Shown piece by piece: positions 1 through 9,094 of a stretch of DNA of 41,360 nucleotides (position 1 is its first letter; every line of letters begins with the position of its first letter). The stretch spans positions 1 to 41,360 of the forward strand of contig CAMCBW010000045.1 in assembly GCA_945873105.1 (NCBI GenBank), read 5' to 3'. Position numbers and translations under genes: made by a program. The DNA is from Tangfeifania diversioriginum (GTDB lineage Bacteria; Bacteroidota; Bacteroidia; Bacteroidales; Prolixibacteraceae). The notes beneath the pieces were generated by a model. That model saw only the letters and a list, made by a program, of their open reading frames with translations, ran no database searches and had not been told where the DNA came from.

Positions 1-255
1 AGAAGCTGTTTAAAAATATTACACAGAGTATTTATGACTCCTTGATGAAACTTATTATAGCTTTGAAATTGTTGCTTTGTGAAAAATTTTCAAGAGAAAA
101 AATGAGGTCACAGAGAGAAAATCGCTTGCGATTTTCCAACTCTGTGTTCTCCTGGGTTTCTCTAATGAAAATTCAAAATAGCAGAAATTTCTATTTGCGC
201 TTTGTTCTCAATAAATAGTTAGATATTCTCTGTGTTATAAATTTAAACAGTCTCT
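1..255. repeat. MITE-like repeat, copy 1
   Basis: This non-coding element begins AGAAGCTGTTTAAA and ends TTTAAACAGTCTCT, so its ends form inverted repeats of 14 nt with two mismatches. Looser inverted similarity continues inward to a CACAGAG motif on both sides. A second copy of nearly the same length lies at 6533-6785. The centre folds as a hairpin: CACAGAG (109-115) pairs with CTCTGTG (140-146), and AAAATCGC (118-125) pairs with GCGATTTT (128-135). There is no reading frame, which fits a non-autonomous element. The left boundary coincides with the window start, so the true end could lie further left, although it matches the start of copy 2. Confidence 0.75.
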
Positions 256-298
256 GAAAAGATTTTTTATTCCCGAGCACTCAATTTCAATAACCCGT

Positions 299-340
299 AA
301 CTTTAGGCACTTTAGTACACTCTAGGCACTTTAGGCACTA
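299..340. repeat. Short-unit array A1 (TTTAGGCAC type)
   Basis: About four units. On the complementary strand they read TAGTGCCTA, AAGTGCCTA, GAGTGTACTA and AAGTGCCTA, followed by AAGTTACGGGTTATTG. The same unit vocabulary and the same TTGGTT-like continuation recur at 12398-12450, 13931-13972, 18261-18379 and 22401-22483. Only one arm is present here. It lies in the leader of gcvP, between MITE copy 1 and the start codon. Confidence 0.65.
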
Positions 341-375
341 CTTATTTAAAAACATAACTGTAAAATATATTCAAC

Positions 376-3243
376 ATGGCCATCGACAAATTTGTAACCC
401 GACACATTGGTCCCCGGGAGAAGGACATCAACGATATGCTGGCAATTCTGGGCGTCTCCTCCCTCGATGCATTGATCGATCAGACTGTTCCGGCAAATAT
501 CAGGTTGGAAAAACCACTGAATCTCCCCAATGGCCTTACCGAGCGGGAGTATTACCGCAGGATCCTGCACCTGGCCTCCAAAAATAAAGTCTTTAACACC
601 TACATTGGGATGGGTTGGTACGACACCATCACACCGGCTGTGATATTGCGGAATATTCTGGAGAATCCTGCCTGGTATACCTCCTATACCCCTTACCAGG
701 CCGAAATCTCACAGGGCAGGCTAGAGGCACTGCTCAATTTTCAGACCATGGTTTGTGAAATGACCGGCATGCAACTGGCCAATGCGTCACTGCTCGACGA
801 AGCTACCGCCGCCGCCGAAGCACTCCACATGATGTATTCGCTTCGTTCGAGGGCACAGGAGAAGGTGGGTGCAAATGTCTGTTTTGTCGACGAGAAAGTT
901 TGGCCACAAACGCTGGATGTGCTCTATACCAGAGCCGAGCCACTGGGAATTGAATTGGAAGTGGGAGATTTTAAAACAACTTCTGCCAGTGAAAAATGGT
1001 TTGGTGCCATCCTGCAGTACCCAAATTCAGATGGTGTGATCGAGGATTACGTGGCTTTTGCCGAAAAATCACAGGCCATGGGTGCAAAAATAGCCGTTGC
1101 GGCCGACATCCTTGCACTGGCACTGCTGACTCCCCCCGGAGAGTGGGGGGCAGACATTGTATTTGGATCAACCCAACGCTTTGGGGTTCCCATGGGTTAC
1201 GGGGGACCTTCGGCAGCCTTTTTCGCGACGCGGGAAGCCTACAAACGGGACCTTCCCGGTAGGATCATCGGTGTGTCGAAAGATTCTGAAGGGAAACCGG
1301 CCCTTCGCCTGGCTTTGCAGACCCGTGAACAGCACATCAAGCGGGAGAAGGCAACCTCCAACATCTGTACTTCGCAGGGATTGCTTGCCACCATGGCCGG
1401 GATGTATGCGGTTTACCACGGACCGGAAGGGATCCGGAACATTGCCGGACGCGTGCACAGCATTGCCACCTTGATAGCACTCGAAGTAAACAAGCTGGGG
1501 TACTGCTGCGAGACCTCTTCCTTCTTTGATACGCTCAAGATCTCCTTGCCGCGCCATGTTAAAAGAGAGGATATTGAATGGCTTTCCGTAGCCCTGGAGA
1601 TGAATTTCAGGTATTTTGAGCAGGGAGAGGTCGGCATCAGTATCGATGAAACCACCAACCTTGAGGATATCAACTGGATCCTGGAAGTTTTTGCCAAGGC
1701 AGCCAACAAGGTGGTCCCCACGATTGCGGTGATGCCGGAATTGTACAGTATTCCATCCAATTTTGCAAGGACATCCGGCTTTTTAAAACAGGAGGTATTT
1801 AGCAAATACCGGTCTGAAACAGAGATGGCCCGTTACATCAAAAGGTTGGAAAAGAAAGACATATCGCTGGTTCACTCCATGATTTCGCTGGGATCCTGTA
1901 CCATGAAGCTCAATGCTGCCACCGAAATGCTTCCGCTTAGCTGGATTGAGTTCAATGGTATTCACCCCTATGTTCCTAAAAATCAGGCAATGGGTTACCA
2001 TGAAATGATGGAGGAGATGCGCAGGGATCTCGCTGAGATCACAGGTTTTGCAGATCTCTCCTTCCAGCCCAATTCAGGGGCAGCCGGCGAATATGCCGGT
2101 CTGCTGGTCATACGCGATTACCACAAGAGCAGGGGAGAGGGGCACCGAAATGTGGTCATCATACCCTCCTCCGCCCATGGTACAAATCCTGCAAGTGCAG
2201 TGATGGCCGGGAACAAGGTGGTGGTCGTTGGATGCGATGATCAGGGGAACATCAATGTGGAGGAGTTGAAGGCAAAGGCCGAAGAGCACAGGGAGAACCT
2301 GGCCGGTTTTATGGTGACCTATCCCTCTACCCATGGGGTCTTTGAGGCCTCTATTGTGGAAATGTGCGAGATTATCCACCAAAATGGCGGACAGGTATAC
2401 ATGGATGGTGCCAACATGAACGCCCAGGTTGGGTTGACCAATCCCTCCAGGATCGGTGCCGACGTTTGCCACCTGAACCTTCACAAAACTTTTGCCATAC
2501 CGCACGGCGGCGGAGGTCCCGGAGTAGGGCCTATAGGCGTTGCCAAACACCTGGTCGAATTTCTTCCGTCCCACCCTGTCATGAACAACGGACATGTGGG
2601 CATGCATGCCGTTTCGGCGGCCCCATGGGGAAGTGCCTCTGTGCTGCCCATCACCTATGGATACATCAAGATGCTGGGAGCCGATGGCTTGACCGAAGCT
2701 ACCAGGATTGCCATCCTGAATGCCAACTACATCGCCGCCAGACTGAAGGACAACTATGGAATCCTCTATACCGGAGCCAACGGACGGGTTGCCCATGAGA
2801 TGATCCTGGAGTGCCGTCACCTGAAGATTGCGGCAGATATCTCTGAATCCGATATCGCAAAAAGATTGATGGATTACGGATTTCATGCCCCAACCCTTTC
2901 GTTCCCTGTTCATGGTACCCTGATGGTGGAGCCCACAGAAAGTGAATCGAAAGAGGAGCTGGACCGTTTCGTAGAGGCCCTCAATTCGATCTACGAGGAG
3001 ATCAGGGAGATTGAGCTTGGTGCAGCAGATGCGCAGGACAATGTACTCAGGAATGCCCCGCATACGCCCGAAGTACTGACGGCAAACGAATGGAAACATG
3101 CCTACTCCAGGGAGAAGGCGGCCTATCCGCTGGCCTGGTTGAGGGACAATAAATTCTGGGTTCCGGTCGGAAGGGTCGACAATGCCTATGGCGACAGGAA
3201 CCTGTTCTGTACCTGTGAACCATTGGAGAGTTATACCAATTGA
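376..3243 (+). CDS. gcvP: Glycine dehydrogenase (decarboxylating), P-protein of the glycine cleavage system
   Basis: GcvP is the PLP-dependent P-protein. It decarboxylates glycine and passes the aminomethyl group to the lipoyl arm of GcvH in the cytoplasm. At 955 aa it is the usual length of the single-chain form (E. coli about 957), with the N-terminal and C-terminal PLP-fold halves fused. The N-terminus (FVTRHIGP) is typical of the family. The PLP-binding lysine is K704 in the motif [16 protein letters not shown]. The ATG at 376 gives this full-length product. GcvH, GcvT and Lpd are not in the window. The stop codon at 3241-3243 runs straight into a simple repeat. No glycine riboswitch-like structure is evident upstream, where array A1 and a MITE copy sit instead. 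Confidence 0.97.
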   Translation: MAIDKFVTRHIGPREKDINDMLAILGVSSLDALIDQTVPANIRLEKPLNLPNGLTEREYYRRILHLASKNKVFNTYIGMGWYDTITPAVILRNILENPAWYTSYTPYQAEISQGRLEALLNFQTMVCEMTGMQLANASLLDEATAAAEALHMMYSLRSRAQEKVGANVCFVDEKVWPQTLDVLYTRAEPLGIELEVGDFKTTSASEKWFGAILQYPNSDGVIEDYVAFAEKSQAMGAKIAVAADILALALLTPPGEWGADIVFGSTQRFGVPMGYGGPSAAFFATREAYKRDLPGRIIGVSKDSEGKPALRLALQTREQHIKREKATSNICTSQGLLATMAGMYAVYHGPEGIRNIAGRVHSIATLIALEVNKLGYCCETSSFFDTLKISLPRHVKREDIEWLSVALEMNFRYFEQGEVGISIDETTNLEDINWILEVFAKAANKVVPTIAVMPELYSIPSNFARTSGFLKQEVFSKYRSETEMARYIKRLEKKDISLVHSMISLGSCTMKLNAATEMLPLSWIEFNGIHPYVPKNQAMGYHEMMEEMRRDLAEITGFADLSFQPNSGAAGEYAGLLVIRDYHKSRGEGHRNVVIIPSSAHGTNPASAVMAGNKVVVVGCDDQGNINVEELKAKAEEHRENLAGFMVTYPSTHGVFEASIVEMCEIIHQNGGQVYMDGANMNAQVGLTNPSRIGADVCHLNLHKTFAIPHGGGGPGVGPIGVAKHLVEFLPSHPVMNNGHVGMHAVSAAPWGSASVLPITYGYIKMLGADGLTEATRIAILNANYIAARLKDNYGILYTGANGRVAHEMILECRHLKIAADISESDIAKRLMDYGFHAPTLSFPVHGTLMVEPTESESKEELDRFVEALNSIYEEIREIELGAADAQDNVLRNAPHTPEVLTANEWKHAYSREKAAYPLAWLRDNKFWVPVGRVDNAYGDRNLFCTCEPLESYTN

Positions 3244-3318
3244 AAATGTGGAAATTGGGAAATGTGGAAATTGGAAATTGGAAATTGGGAAATGTGGAAA
3301 TGTGAAAATGTGGAAATG
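3241..3318. repeat. Simple tandem repeat (GGAAATGTGGAAATTGG type)
   Basis: Seven or more imperfect units of the form GGAAATGTG / GGAAATTG follow one another from the gcvP stop codon. The strand is strongly purine-biased. It is not coding: the long antisense frames that cross it translate into Phe/Ile/Ser/His-rich low-complexity sequence. Confidence 0.7.
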
Positions 3319-3372
3319 ATGCAAGACCATGATTTCAGGTTGCAAGGTGTATTGTCAAGGGCAATCTGAAAT

Positions 3373-3415
3373 TGGGGATTAATCCAAAATCGAAAATCTA
3401 AAATCCAAAATAAAT
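3373..3415. repeat. Simple A-rich repeat (AATCCAAAATC type) before ispE
   Basis: Imperfect units ATCCAAAAT, CGAAAATC, TAAAATCC and AAAATAAAT end only a few bases before the ispE ATG at 3420. Together with the preceding repeat this fills most of the gcvP-ispE spacer, so ispE has no obvious Shine-Dalgarno sequence. Confidence 0.5.
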
Positions 3416-3419
3416 AGAG

Positions 3420-4244
3420 ATGGTAGTTTTTCCCAATGCCAAAATCAACATCGGCCTGAACATCCTGCGAAAGCGGGAGGACGGATACCATGAGCTGGAA
3501 ACACTCTTCTATCCCATTGGCTGGAAAGATGCATTGGAATATGTTGCCAACGGTGGAAATCGGATCAATTTTGTCAGCAGTGGATTGGACCTGGACATTG
3601 ATCCGGAGCAGAACATTGTGGTGAAAGCTTACCGGTTGTTACAGGCTGAATACACGCTACCGGGATTAGACATTCATCTGCACAAGGTCATTCCAGCAGG
3701 GGCGGGACTAGGGGGTGGCTCGGCCGATGCCGCCTTTTTCCTAAAGTCGTTGAACGACCATTTTGAATTGGGCATCTCCCTTGAGAAATTAAAGTTACTC
3801 GCAGGAAAGCTTGGAGCTGATTGCCCTTTTTTTATCGAAAATCAGGTTGCCTATGCTACGGGTATTGGAGAACTGCTCGAACCGGTGGAAATTCATCTGA
3901 AGGGAAATTACCTCCTGCTGGTCAAACCGCCGGTAGAGATCCAAACCAAAGCTGCCTACCAAGATGTAGTGCCAATGGCTTACCCATTTGATTTCAGAGC
4001 GATCCTGCGTGGGGACAAACAGGAATGGAAGGGTAAGATTAAAAATGATTTTGAACCTTCCCTTTTCGCCAAATTCCCTTTGCTGGAAGGCATAAAGCAC
4101 CATTTCTACCAGATGGGTGGCTGGTATGCCGCCATGTCGGGTAGTGGTTCGGCGGTGTATGGTTTTTTTGACCATCCGCCAATATTCAATTCCGAAGAAT
4201 TTCCCCCGGATTCTTTTATCTGGCAGGAGGAGCTATCCATATAA
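3420..4244 (+). CDS. ispE: 4-diphosphocytidyl-2-C-methyl-D-erythritol kinase
   Basis: IspE is the GHMP-family kinase that phosphorylates CDP-methylerythritol in the MEP pathway to isoprenoid precursors, in the cytoplasm. At 274 aa it is of normal length. The N-terminal substrate motif PNAKINIGL is present at about residues 5-13. The glycine-rich ATP loop PAGAGLGGGSADAA lies at about residues 90-103. The C-terminal GHMP motif MSGSGSAVYG is also present. The ATG at 3420 is supported by the conserved N-terminus directly after it. The stop codon sits at the base of a bidirectional terminator, and the gene converges on ppiD. Co-transcription with gcvP is possible, but the repeat-filled spacer of about 175 bp makes it uncertain. 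Confidence 0.96.
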   Translation: MVVFPNAKINIGLNILRKREDGYHELETLFYPIGWKDALEYVANGGNRINFVSSGLDLDIDPEQNIVVKAYRLLQAEYTLPGLDIHLHKVIPAGAGLGGGSADAAFFLKSLNDHFELGISLEKLKLLAGKLGADCPFFIENQVAYATGIGELLEPVEIHLKGNYLLLVKPPVEIQTKAAYQDVVPMAYPFDFRAILRGDKQEWKGKIKNDFEPSLFAKFPLLEGIKHHFYQMGGWYAAMSGSGSAVYGFFDHPPIFNSEEFPPDSFIWQEELSI

Positions 4245-4276
4245 AAAAAGGATGCCGTTTGGCATCCTTTTTTTTA
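4243..4276. terminator. Bidirectional intrinsic terminator between ispE and ppiD
   Basis: Perfect 7-bp stem GGATGCC (4250-4256) / GGCATCC (4261-4267) with loop GTTT. It is flanked by A7 on the left and T9 on the right, so it has a U-tract on both strands. It sits exactly between two convergent genes. Confidence 0.93.
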
Positions 4277-4293
4277 TATTGATTTAGACGGTA

Positions 4294-6399
4294 TCAATAG
4301 AATTTTGCCCGTTTATCCACGATCTCGGCACTTTCACGCAATGCTTCAAATGCTTGTACCGAAACCCTGTAGCCCAGTGCCATTTTGCTTTGGTATTTTT
4401 CGTTGGCAATGTCGGCATCAAACCCTTTGTTCACCGCGGTAGCCTTGATGACATAGACTCCGTTGGCACCCGCAACAGGTTTGGATACGGCTCCGTTTTC
4501 AAGCGCCGAAGCGGCACCTGCTACGGCTGGTTCTACCCCAATACCCGTTATGGAATAGGACTCAAAGCTGATATCCGCTGCTTGTCCAACCGTGGTGCCA
4601 AGCGATGAGGCCAGTGAGGCAAGATCACTTTTCCCTGCCATGGTTGTTTTCAGCTGTTCTGCTTTCTTCTCTTTGCGCAGGGCCAGTTCAATGGTAGGTT
4701 TGTTGGTACTCACACTTGAATATCCTTTTTCCTGGATGGTGGCTAACATGGCCACCACAAATTGGTTCCCCAATTCGAAAATTGGTGTTCCCTCAGAACT
4801 AAGGACAGGTTCTCCAGTCTCAGTTTTGAAGGCAGCACGAACCAACAATCTGGAGTTTTCCAGACCGGCAATCTCCTTGTCTGCTTCAAATACATTGGCC
4901 AAACGTTTGTTTAGTCCCTGGGTAGCAACAGAAGTGCGGAAAGTCTTCAGGTCGCGGTTCTCAGCTGCAAACTTGGAAGCCTGTGAGTAGGTCTGCTGAT
5001 AGGTTTGACTGCTGGGTTCAATGTTGCGGACAATTGTTGCCAATTGAACATTGGGTGCGGTGTTTCCACGCTTGATTACCTGAATCAGGTGGTAGCCAAA
5101 TTGGGTACTTACCACCTGTAGCTCGTTCACTTTCCCGAAGAAAGAGGCTTCGTCGAATGGTTTGACCATCACGCCTCTTTTGAACCATCCCAGATCACCG
5201 CCTTTGATCGCTGAACCTTCGTCAGATGAATACTTGCGTGCCAATTCAGCAAAATCTGCGCCGAGCGAAATAACTCTTTTCAGACTGTCTGCGGTATTTT
5301 TTGCCTGAGCGGCATCGGCCTGGTTGGTAACACTGATCAGGATATGACGTGCATTGACCGAATCGGGCATCTCTTCGAACTTCTGTACCTTGCAAATGTT
5401 CCAGCTTTGTCCCTCTTTGTATGGACCATAGATGTCGCCTGGTTTGCTGTTAAAGGCAAATTCGGCCAAGTTGGTTGGAAGCTCTGATTTCTTGAAGAAA
5501 GAGGCATCAAACTGCTTGTCTGAATTGACATTGACATAGGCTGCTGGATCCTCAACAGCAGCAAATTCACTTTTGATGTCAGTGATCCATTTGATCACCT
5601 TGTCTTCGTCTGACTTGGATGCAACTACAGGAAAAAGAACGTATTCAATGTCGCGGTTGGCTTCCTGCTTGTATTTCTCCTTGTTGGCTGCGTAATATTT
5701 TTCAACCTCTCCCTGGGTAACCTTGATGGTACTGTCGGATATGGTGCTGTAGTTTTTTCCGACAAAGTCAATGTTGACCTTTTTATTTTTACCCTCCAGG
5801 CTGTTCTTTGCCTCTTCCGTAGTCGTATAGATACCTTTGATCAGCAGGTTGTTGTATTTCGTAAAAGAGCGTTCTTCTACAATTTGATTTTCAACAAACA
5901 GCCAGTAGTTGCGTTCCGGTCCGGTGGCATTGGATTGCTGGTATTTCAGGAATTGAATAAGGGCAGGACGGTTGATGGCTCCTGTTTTTTGATCGCGAAA
6001 CAAACTTTGGATGATGGCATGTGGATTTTCACCCTGAACCAGGTCAAACAGTTCGTTTGGAGTGACATCTATACCGAGATTCTCGTAGATCTCCTTCATG
6101 GTCATGTTCCTTACAAGGCTCATCCAGGTCTGTTCCCTGATCTGATCAGAGGTTTTCTGATCGAGGGAAGTTGATCCCGAATTCATTTTGTAAATATTGG
6201 AAAGATCGTCAATTTTCTGTTGAAATTCTTTAAAATCAACACTCTTGCCTGCAATCTCTGCAACCACCTGTTCATTCCCTCTCATGATTGAACTACCTGA
6301 TTGTACAGCATCTCCAAGTACAAATGCTGCCAATGCCAACCCGATAAAGATGGTGATTCCTATTCCTGCACGGTTTCTGATTTTCTCTAATGTAGCCAT
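4294..6399 (-). CDS. ppiD: PpiD-like membrane-anchored peptidyl-prolyl isomerase (SurA N-terminal, parvulin domain)
   Basis: This is a periplasmic chaperone/foldase anchored in the inner membrane, 701 aa long. A single N-terminal transmembrane segment (about residues 11-31, GIGITIFIGLALAAFVLGDA) follows a short basic cytoplasmic tip. A SurA_N-like chaperone region follows to about residue 200. The PPIC/parvulin domain spans about residues 348-445, beginning ARHILIS and including the GGDLGWF motif. A long C-terminal chaperone region resembles PpiD. The family assists the folding of exported and outer-membrane proteins. It is the last gene of the minus-strand envelope block and is separated from lptC by MITE copy 2. 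The PpiD assignment rests on architecture. Confidence 0.9.
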   Translation of the reverse strand: MATLEKIRNRAGIGITIFIGLALAAFVLGDAVQSGSSIMRGNEQVVAEIAGKSVDFKEFQQKIDDLSNIYKMNSGSTSLDQKTSDQIREQTWMSLVRNMTMKEIYENLGIDVTPNELFDLVQGENPHAIIQSLFRDQKTGAINRPALIQFLKYQQSNATGPERNYWLFVENQIVEERSFTKYNNLLIKGIYTTTEEAKNSLEGKNKKVNIDFVGKNYSTISDSTIKVTQGEVEKYYAANKEKYKQEANRDIEYVLFPVVASKSDEDKVIKWITDIKSEFAAVEDPAAYVNVNSDKQFDASFFKKSELPTNLAEFAFNSKPGDIYGPYKEGQSWNICKVQKFEEMPDSVNARHILISVTNQADAAQAKNTADSLKRVISLGADFAELARKYSSDEGSAIKGGDLGWFKRGVMVKPFDEASFFGKVNELQVVSTQFGYHLIQVIKRGNTAPNVQLATIVRNIEPSSQTYQQTYSQASKFAAENRDLKTFRTSVATQGLNKRLANVFEADKEIAGLENSRLLVRAAFKTETGEPVLSSEGTPIFELGNQFVVAMLATIQEKGYSSVSTNKPTIELALRKEKKAEQLKTTMAGKSDLASLASSLGTTVGQAADISFESYSITGIGVEPAVAGAASALENGAVSKPVAGANGVYVIKATAVNKGFDADIANEKYQSKMALGYRVSVQAFEALRESAEIVDKRAKFY

Positions 6400-6532
6400 C
6401 CGTTTTCTGCTTATTTTAATACTTTAACTGTTAATCCTTTTTGGGATTTTTTGAGCGTACGAATATAGTAATTTTAAGATTTTAAATTTGGTCAAATTGC
6501 TCAATTTTGAAAAAAGCTGTTTTTTTTCACTT

Positions 6533-6785
6533 AGAAGCTGTTTAAAATTATTTCACAGAGTATTTATGACTCCTTGATGAAACTGATGATAGCTTTGAAA
6601 TTGTCGCTTTATGCAAAATTTACAGAGAAAAAATGAGGTACACAGGGAGAAAATCGCTAGCGATTTTCTCCCTGTGAAACTCATTTTTTCTCTAAAGAAA
6701 ATTCAAAATAGCAGAAATCTCTATTTGCTCCCTGTTTTCGATAAATAGTTAGATATTCTCTGTGTTATTAATTTAAACAGTCTCT
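6533..6785. repeat. MITE-like repeat, copy 2
   Basis: This copy is 253 bp long and colinear with copy 1 at 1-255. Its ends are AGAAGCTGTTTAAA and TTTAAACAGTCTCT. The centre is a perfect palindrome at 6641-6676 (CACAGGGAGAAAATCGCT and its complement). After a 3-nt mismatch this is flanked by AGAGAAAAAATGAG / CTCATTTTTTCTCT, giving arms of about 35 nt. Both flanks carry CTT (6530-6532 and 6786-6788), which may be a 3-bp target duplication. It lies 4 bp from the lptC stop codon, in the lptC-ppiD spacer. No coding frame is present. Confidence 0.8.
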
Positions 6786-6789
6786 CTTT

Positions 6790-7398
6790 TTATTCCCCTT
6801 CCATATAAAGATGACCCTTTGTCTTAAAAAACGACCAATTGGTCATTTGTGTATCCGACTTGAAGCCCCCTGAACCGGTGATGTAATGATCTCCTTTTTT
6901 GATGCTGACAAACTGGTCAGAGTAGATGAGATCTTCTGCCTGGTGGTATTTTAACTCCTCTGATCTTAGGGTATCTCCTTCACTGTTGACGAGTACTACA
7001 TTCCCATTTGCCTCCCATCGCTTCTCCTTTTCAAAGTACTTTCCACGGTTCCCCGACATTTCAGAGATAATTTTCTTGTTCAGATCGTAGCGTTGCATCA
7101 AAAAACCTTCGGGAAAATCGTTGTAAGGTTGTTTGGGATCATCATAAATCAGTATTTTGGGGGTCTTAAGGTGATATTTTACTACCCCTGAATCGGAATA
7201 GAAAGTTTCAAAATCTAAGGCTTCCATGGCAGGTAGGGTCTTGCTGTTCAGTAGTTCAGAAGGAATGTCGGTAGCGACCTTTGACCTGCAGGAAATCAAT
7301 AGCAAAATTGACAACATCCCTGGAATTAACTTCCTGGTTACCTTGTATACAACTCCGCGGGCAAAGTGAACTTTGCAACTATGGTTATCTTTGATCAT
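6790..7398 (-). CDS. lptC: LptC-like LPS export periplasmic protein (lipoprotein form)
   Basis: A 202-aa protein with an N-terminal hydrophobic segment ending in a lipobox (ILLLISC at about residues 31-37). The rest is beta-rich, with the LptC-type pattern in which short strands describe a derivative of the substrate (SGVVKYHLKTPKILIYDDP, then GNRGKYFEKEKRWEANGNVVLVNSEGDTL split over later strands). LptC carries LPS from the LptBFG transporter to LptA. The start at 7398 overlaps the upstream gene by 14 bp. An internal ATG at 7317 would give a shorter signal sequence. The position downstream of coaX and a barrel protein matches the usual Bacteroidota lptC neighbourhood. The gene appears intact despite the MITE just after its stop. 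Confidence 0.82.
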   Translation of the reverse strand: MIKDNHSCKVHFARGVVYKVTRKLIPGMLSILLLISCRSKVATDIPSELLNSKTLPAMEALDFETFYSDSGVVKYHLKTPKILIYDDPKQPYNDFPEGFLMQRYDLNKKIISEMSGNRGKYFEKEKRWEANGNVVLVNSEGDTLRSEELKYHQAEDLIYSDQFVSIKKGDHYITGSGGFKSDTQMTNWSFFKTKGHLYMEGE

Positions 7399-7771
7399 CC
7401 TGTTTATTGGTGTTTTTCAATGGTCTGGGCGGTTGTTTTCCCTTGATACTATCGGTCAATACTGGCTGGCCCGCCTTCGTTGCCGGGGGAAAGGTGACAT
7501 CGAGGTAATCGCTGCCATTGGGTTCTATCTCCTTCTGGATCGTTGTCCCCGCCAGGGTAAACCTGATCCACAAGGATTTGCTGCTGACTTTGAGCTCATA
7601 TTTTCCATCGAAACTGGTGAAGTAGCTGGCACGGGATCTGTGAACAGTTACCAATACCCCTGAAGCTGGTTTCCCATTGTGGGATACTGTCCCCTTCACT
7701 ATCCTGGAAGTTGCAGCGGCAACCGGAATACAGCAGGTAATCATCAGTAGGTGGAAAAGAAGTATTTTCAC
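7385..7771 (-). CDS. Small secreted protein with a carboxypeptidase-regulatory-like domain
   Basis: A 128-aa protein with an N-terminal signal peptide (MKILLFHLLMITCCIPVAAA). It is followed by a single carboxypeptidase-regulatory-like beta-sandwich at about residues 23-92: VKGTVSHNGKPASGVLVTV, then a FDGKYELKV strand. The tail is charged and Pro/Lys-rich. This domain normally caps TonB-dependent receptors, but here it stands alone. The gene lies 30 bp downstream of the barrel protein and overlaps lptC by 14 bp, so it is in the operon. At this position many Bacteroidota have a TPR protein instead (recalled, not checked). Its function is unknown; a periplasmic partner of the barrel or of LptC is possible. 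Confidence 0.75.
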   Translation of the reverse strand: MKILLFHLLMITCCIPVAAATSRIVKGTVSHNGKPASGVLVTVHRSRASYFTSFDGKYELKVSSKSLWIRFTLAGTTIQKEIEPNGSDYLDVTFPPATKAGQPVLTDSIKGKQPPRPLKNTNKQDDQR

Positions 7772-7801
7772 ATCCGTGTCAGTTCATTTCAAGGTTTGTG
7801 C

Positions 7802-9094
7802 CTAGTCGAATTTGGTTTTGAAGAACCATCTGTCGTGCAACAACAGGAAAATGGAGACTTTGCCATATCTTTCCTGAATCAGTTCGTTGGAGGTTGTACC
7901 CAACTTTCCTATTTCCAGGGCGAGGTTGAGGGTCGACCGTGACCTTCCCAGCGGAAATCCGAAGCCTAATGTGGCAGCATAGCCCTTGATCTGCACCCCA
8001 TTTAACGTAAGGTAGGAGTTTTCGACAAAAGCACCTGCTCTGTAATTAACTCTTTCCCAGTAACTTCTTATGGAAAACTGATTGGGAATGTATTCAATTC
8101 CAGCCGAATATTTGCTACTGTTGGTGAGGTAATCGACAGGTTGTCCCATAAATTTAAGATCCTGCCATTGCTGGAAATTTGCATCAGCACCAAATGTGAT
8201 CTTGTTCTTGATGGTATAGGAAAAACCCGCCCCGTAGGCGATGGGAACCTGTAGTCCATTCTCCTTCGAAACAACATGCTGTAGGGTATCCACAATGGCT
8301 GAAGCAGAGGATGATCCTCTGAAGAGAGCCCGCTCTTCGTGGATGATGTACTTTGAGTCTACATTTAGTTTTGGCTCGAAGGTGGCACCAATGGTCAGAC
8401 TGTTGTTATTTTTGGTGGTGATCTGGTACTGGAGACCTGTCGTTACACCAAATCCGTGCACCATGAGGCTCTGGTCTTTGTAATAATCGTAGGTATTGGC
8501 GTCGTTGGGGAAGTAAAAGTATACGTTGTCATTGATCTTGCCAAACATGAACCAGGTATTTACCCCCAGTGAGAGATTTTTCCCGATGCGAAAAGCATTT
8601 CCCACATAAACCTTGGTGAGGGTACCTGTTCCTGAAAAGGTAGAAGTGGACATCAAATCATCGAGACCTTCGGTCGAAGCTACATCGTATCCCTTCGACG
8701 AATAGGGCAATAGGCCAAATGAACCTGCCCACCATTTCGTGTAGGGAATGCCAAAGGTGAGGTGATTGAAATTTATGTCATTTCTGTAATTGCTTGCCTC
8801 TGTCGTCCTGGAAAAGGTAAACCTGGCATCCATCCCAAATTCCATGAGGAAAGTTAGTGAATCAATGGCTGTGTAGGAGGCAGGGTTGGCCGTATTCACC
8901 TGAAAGCCGTTTCGGATTCCTATGCCGATGCCTCCCATGGCATCGCCCCTGCCAAGGCTGCTGCTGCTAAGTGTGCCGAAACCGTAGCGCGAGTAAGGGG
9001 TGCTGGTGCTGCTGCTGTTTTGTCCGTAAGAACCTGCAGGGATTGCCAGTAAGAAAACGATAACAAAAAAAATTAATCTATTGCTTTTCAACAT
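7802..9094 (-). CDS. Outer-membrane beta-barrel protein (coaX-linked family)
   Basis: A 430-aa protein with a signal peptide (ending SYGQ, about residue 25) followed by the family start STPYSRYGFGTL. It contains a long series of alternating beta-strands and ends in an aromatic strand (FLLLHDRWFFKTKFD), as outer-membrane barrels do. The glycine-rich N-terminal stretch with ANPASYTAIDSL resembles FadL-like transport proteins. Its start overlaps the end of coaX by 17 bp, so translation is probably coupled. The substrate and role are unknown. The conserved link with lptC suggests an envelope-biogenesis role, which is inference. Confidence 0.82.
   Translation of the reverse strand: MLKSNRLIFFVIVFLLAIPAGSYGQNSSSTSTPYSRYGFGTLSSSSLGRGDAMGGIGIGIRNGFQVNTANPASYTAIDSLTFLMEFGMDARFTFSRTTEASNYRNDINFNHLTFGIPYTKWWAGSFGLLPYSSKGYDVASTEGLDDLMSTSTFSGTGTLTKVYVGNAFRIGKNLSLGVNTWFMFGKINDNVYFYFPNDANTYDYYKDQSLMVHGFGVTTGLQYQITTKNNNSLTIGATFEPKLNVDSKYIIHEERALFRGSSSASAIVDTLQHVVSKENGLQVPIAYGAGFSYTIKNKITFGADANFQQWQDLKFMGQPVDYLTNSSKYSAGIEYIPNQFSIRSYWERVNYRAGAFVENSYLTLNGVQIKGYAATLGFGFPLGRSRSTLNLALEIGKLGTTSNELIQERYGKVSIFLLLHDRWFFKTKFD

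Noticed and set aside
256-375. Glycine riboswitch upstream of gcvP
   Set aside because: The leader holds only the MITE end, array A1 and an AT-rich stretch; no riboswitch-like paired core was found.
2074-3345. 423-codon antisense frame over gcvP
   Set aside because: It lies opposite a clear gcvP gene. Its first part is low-complexity translation of the 3241-3318 repeat and no domain is recognisable.
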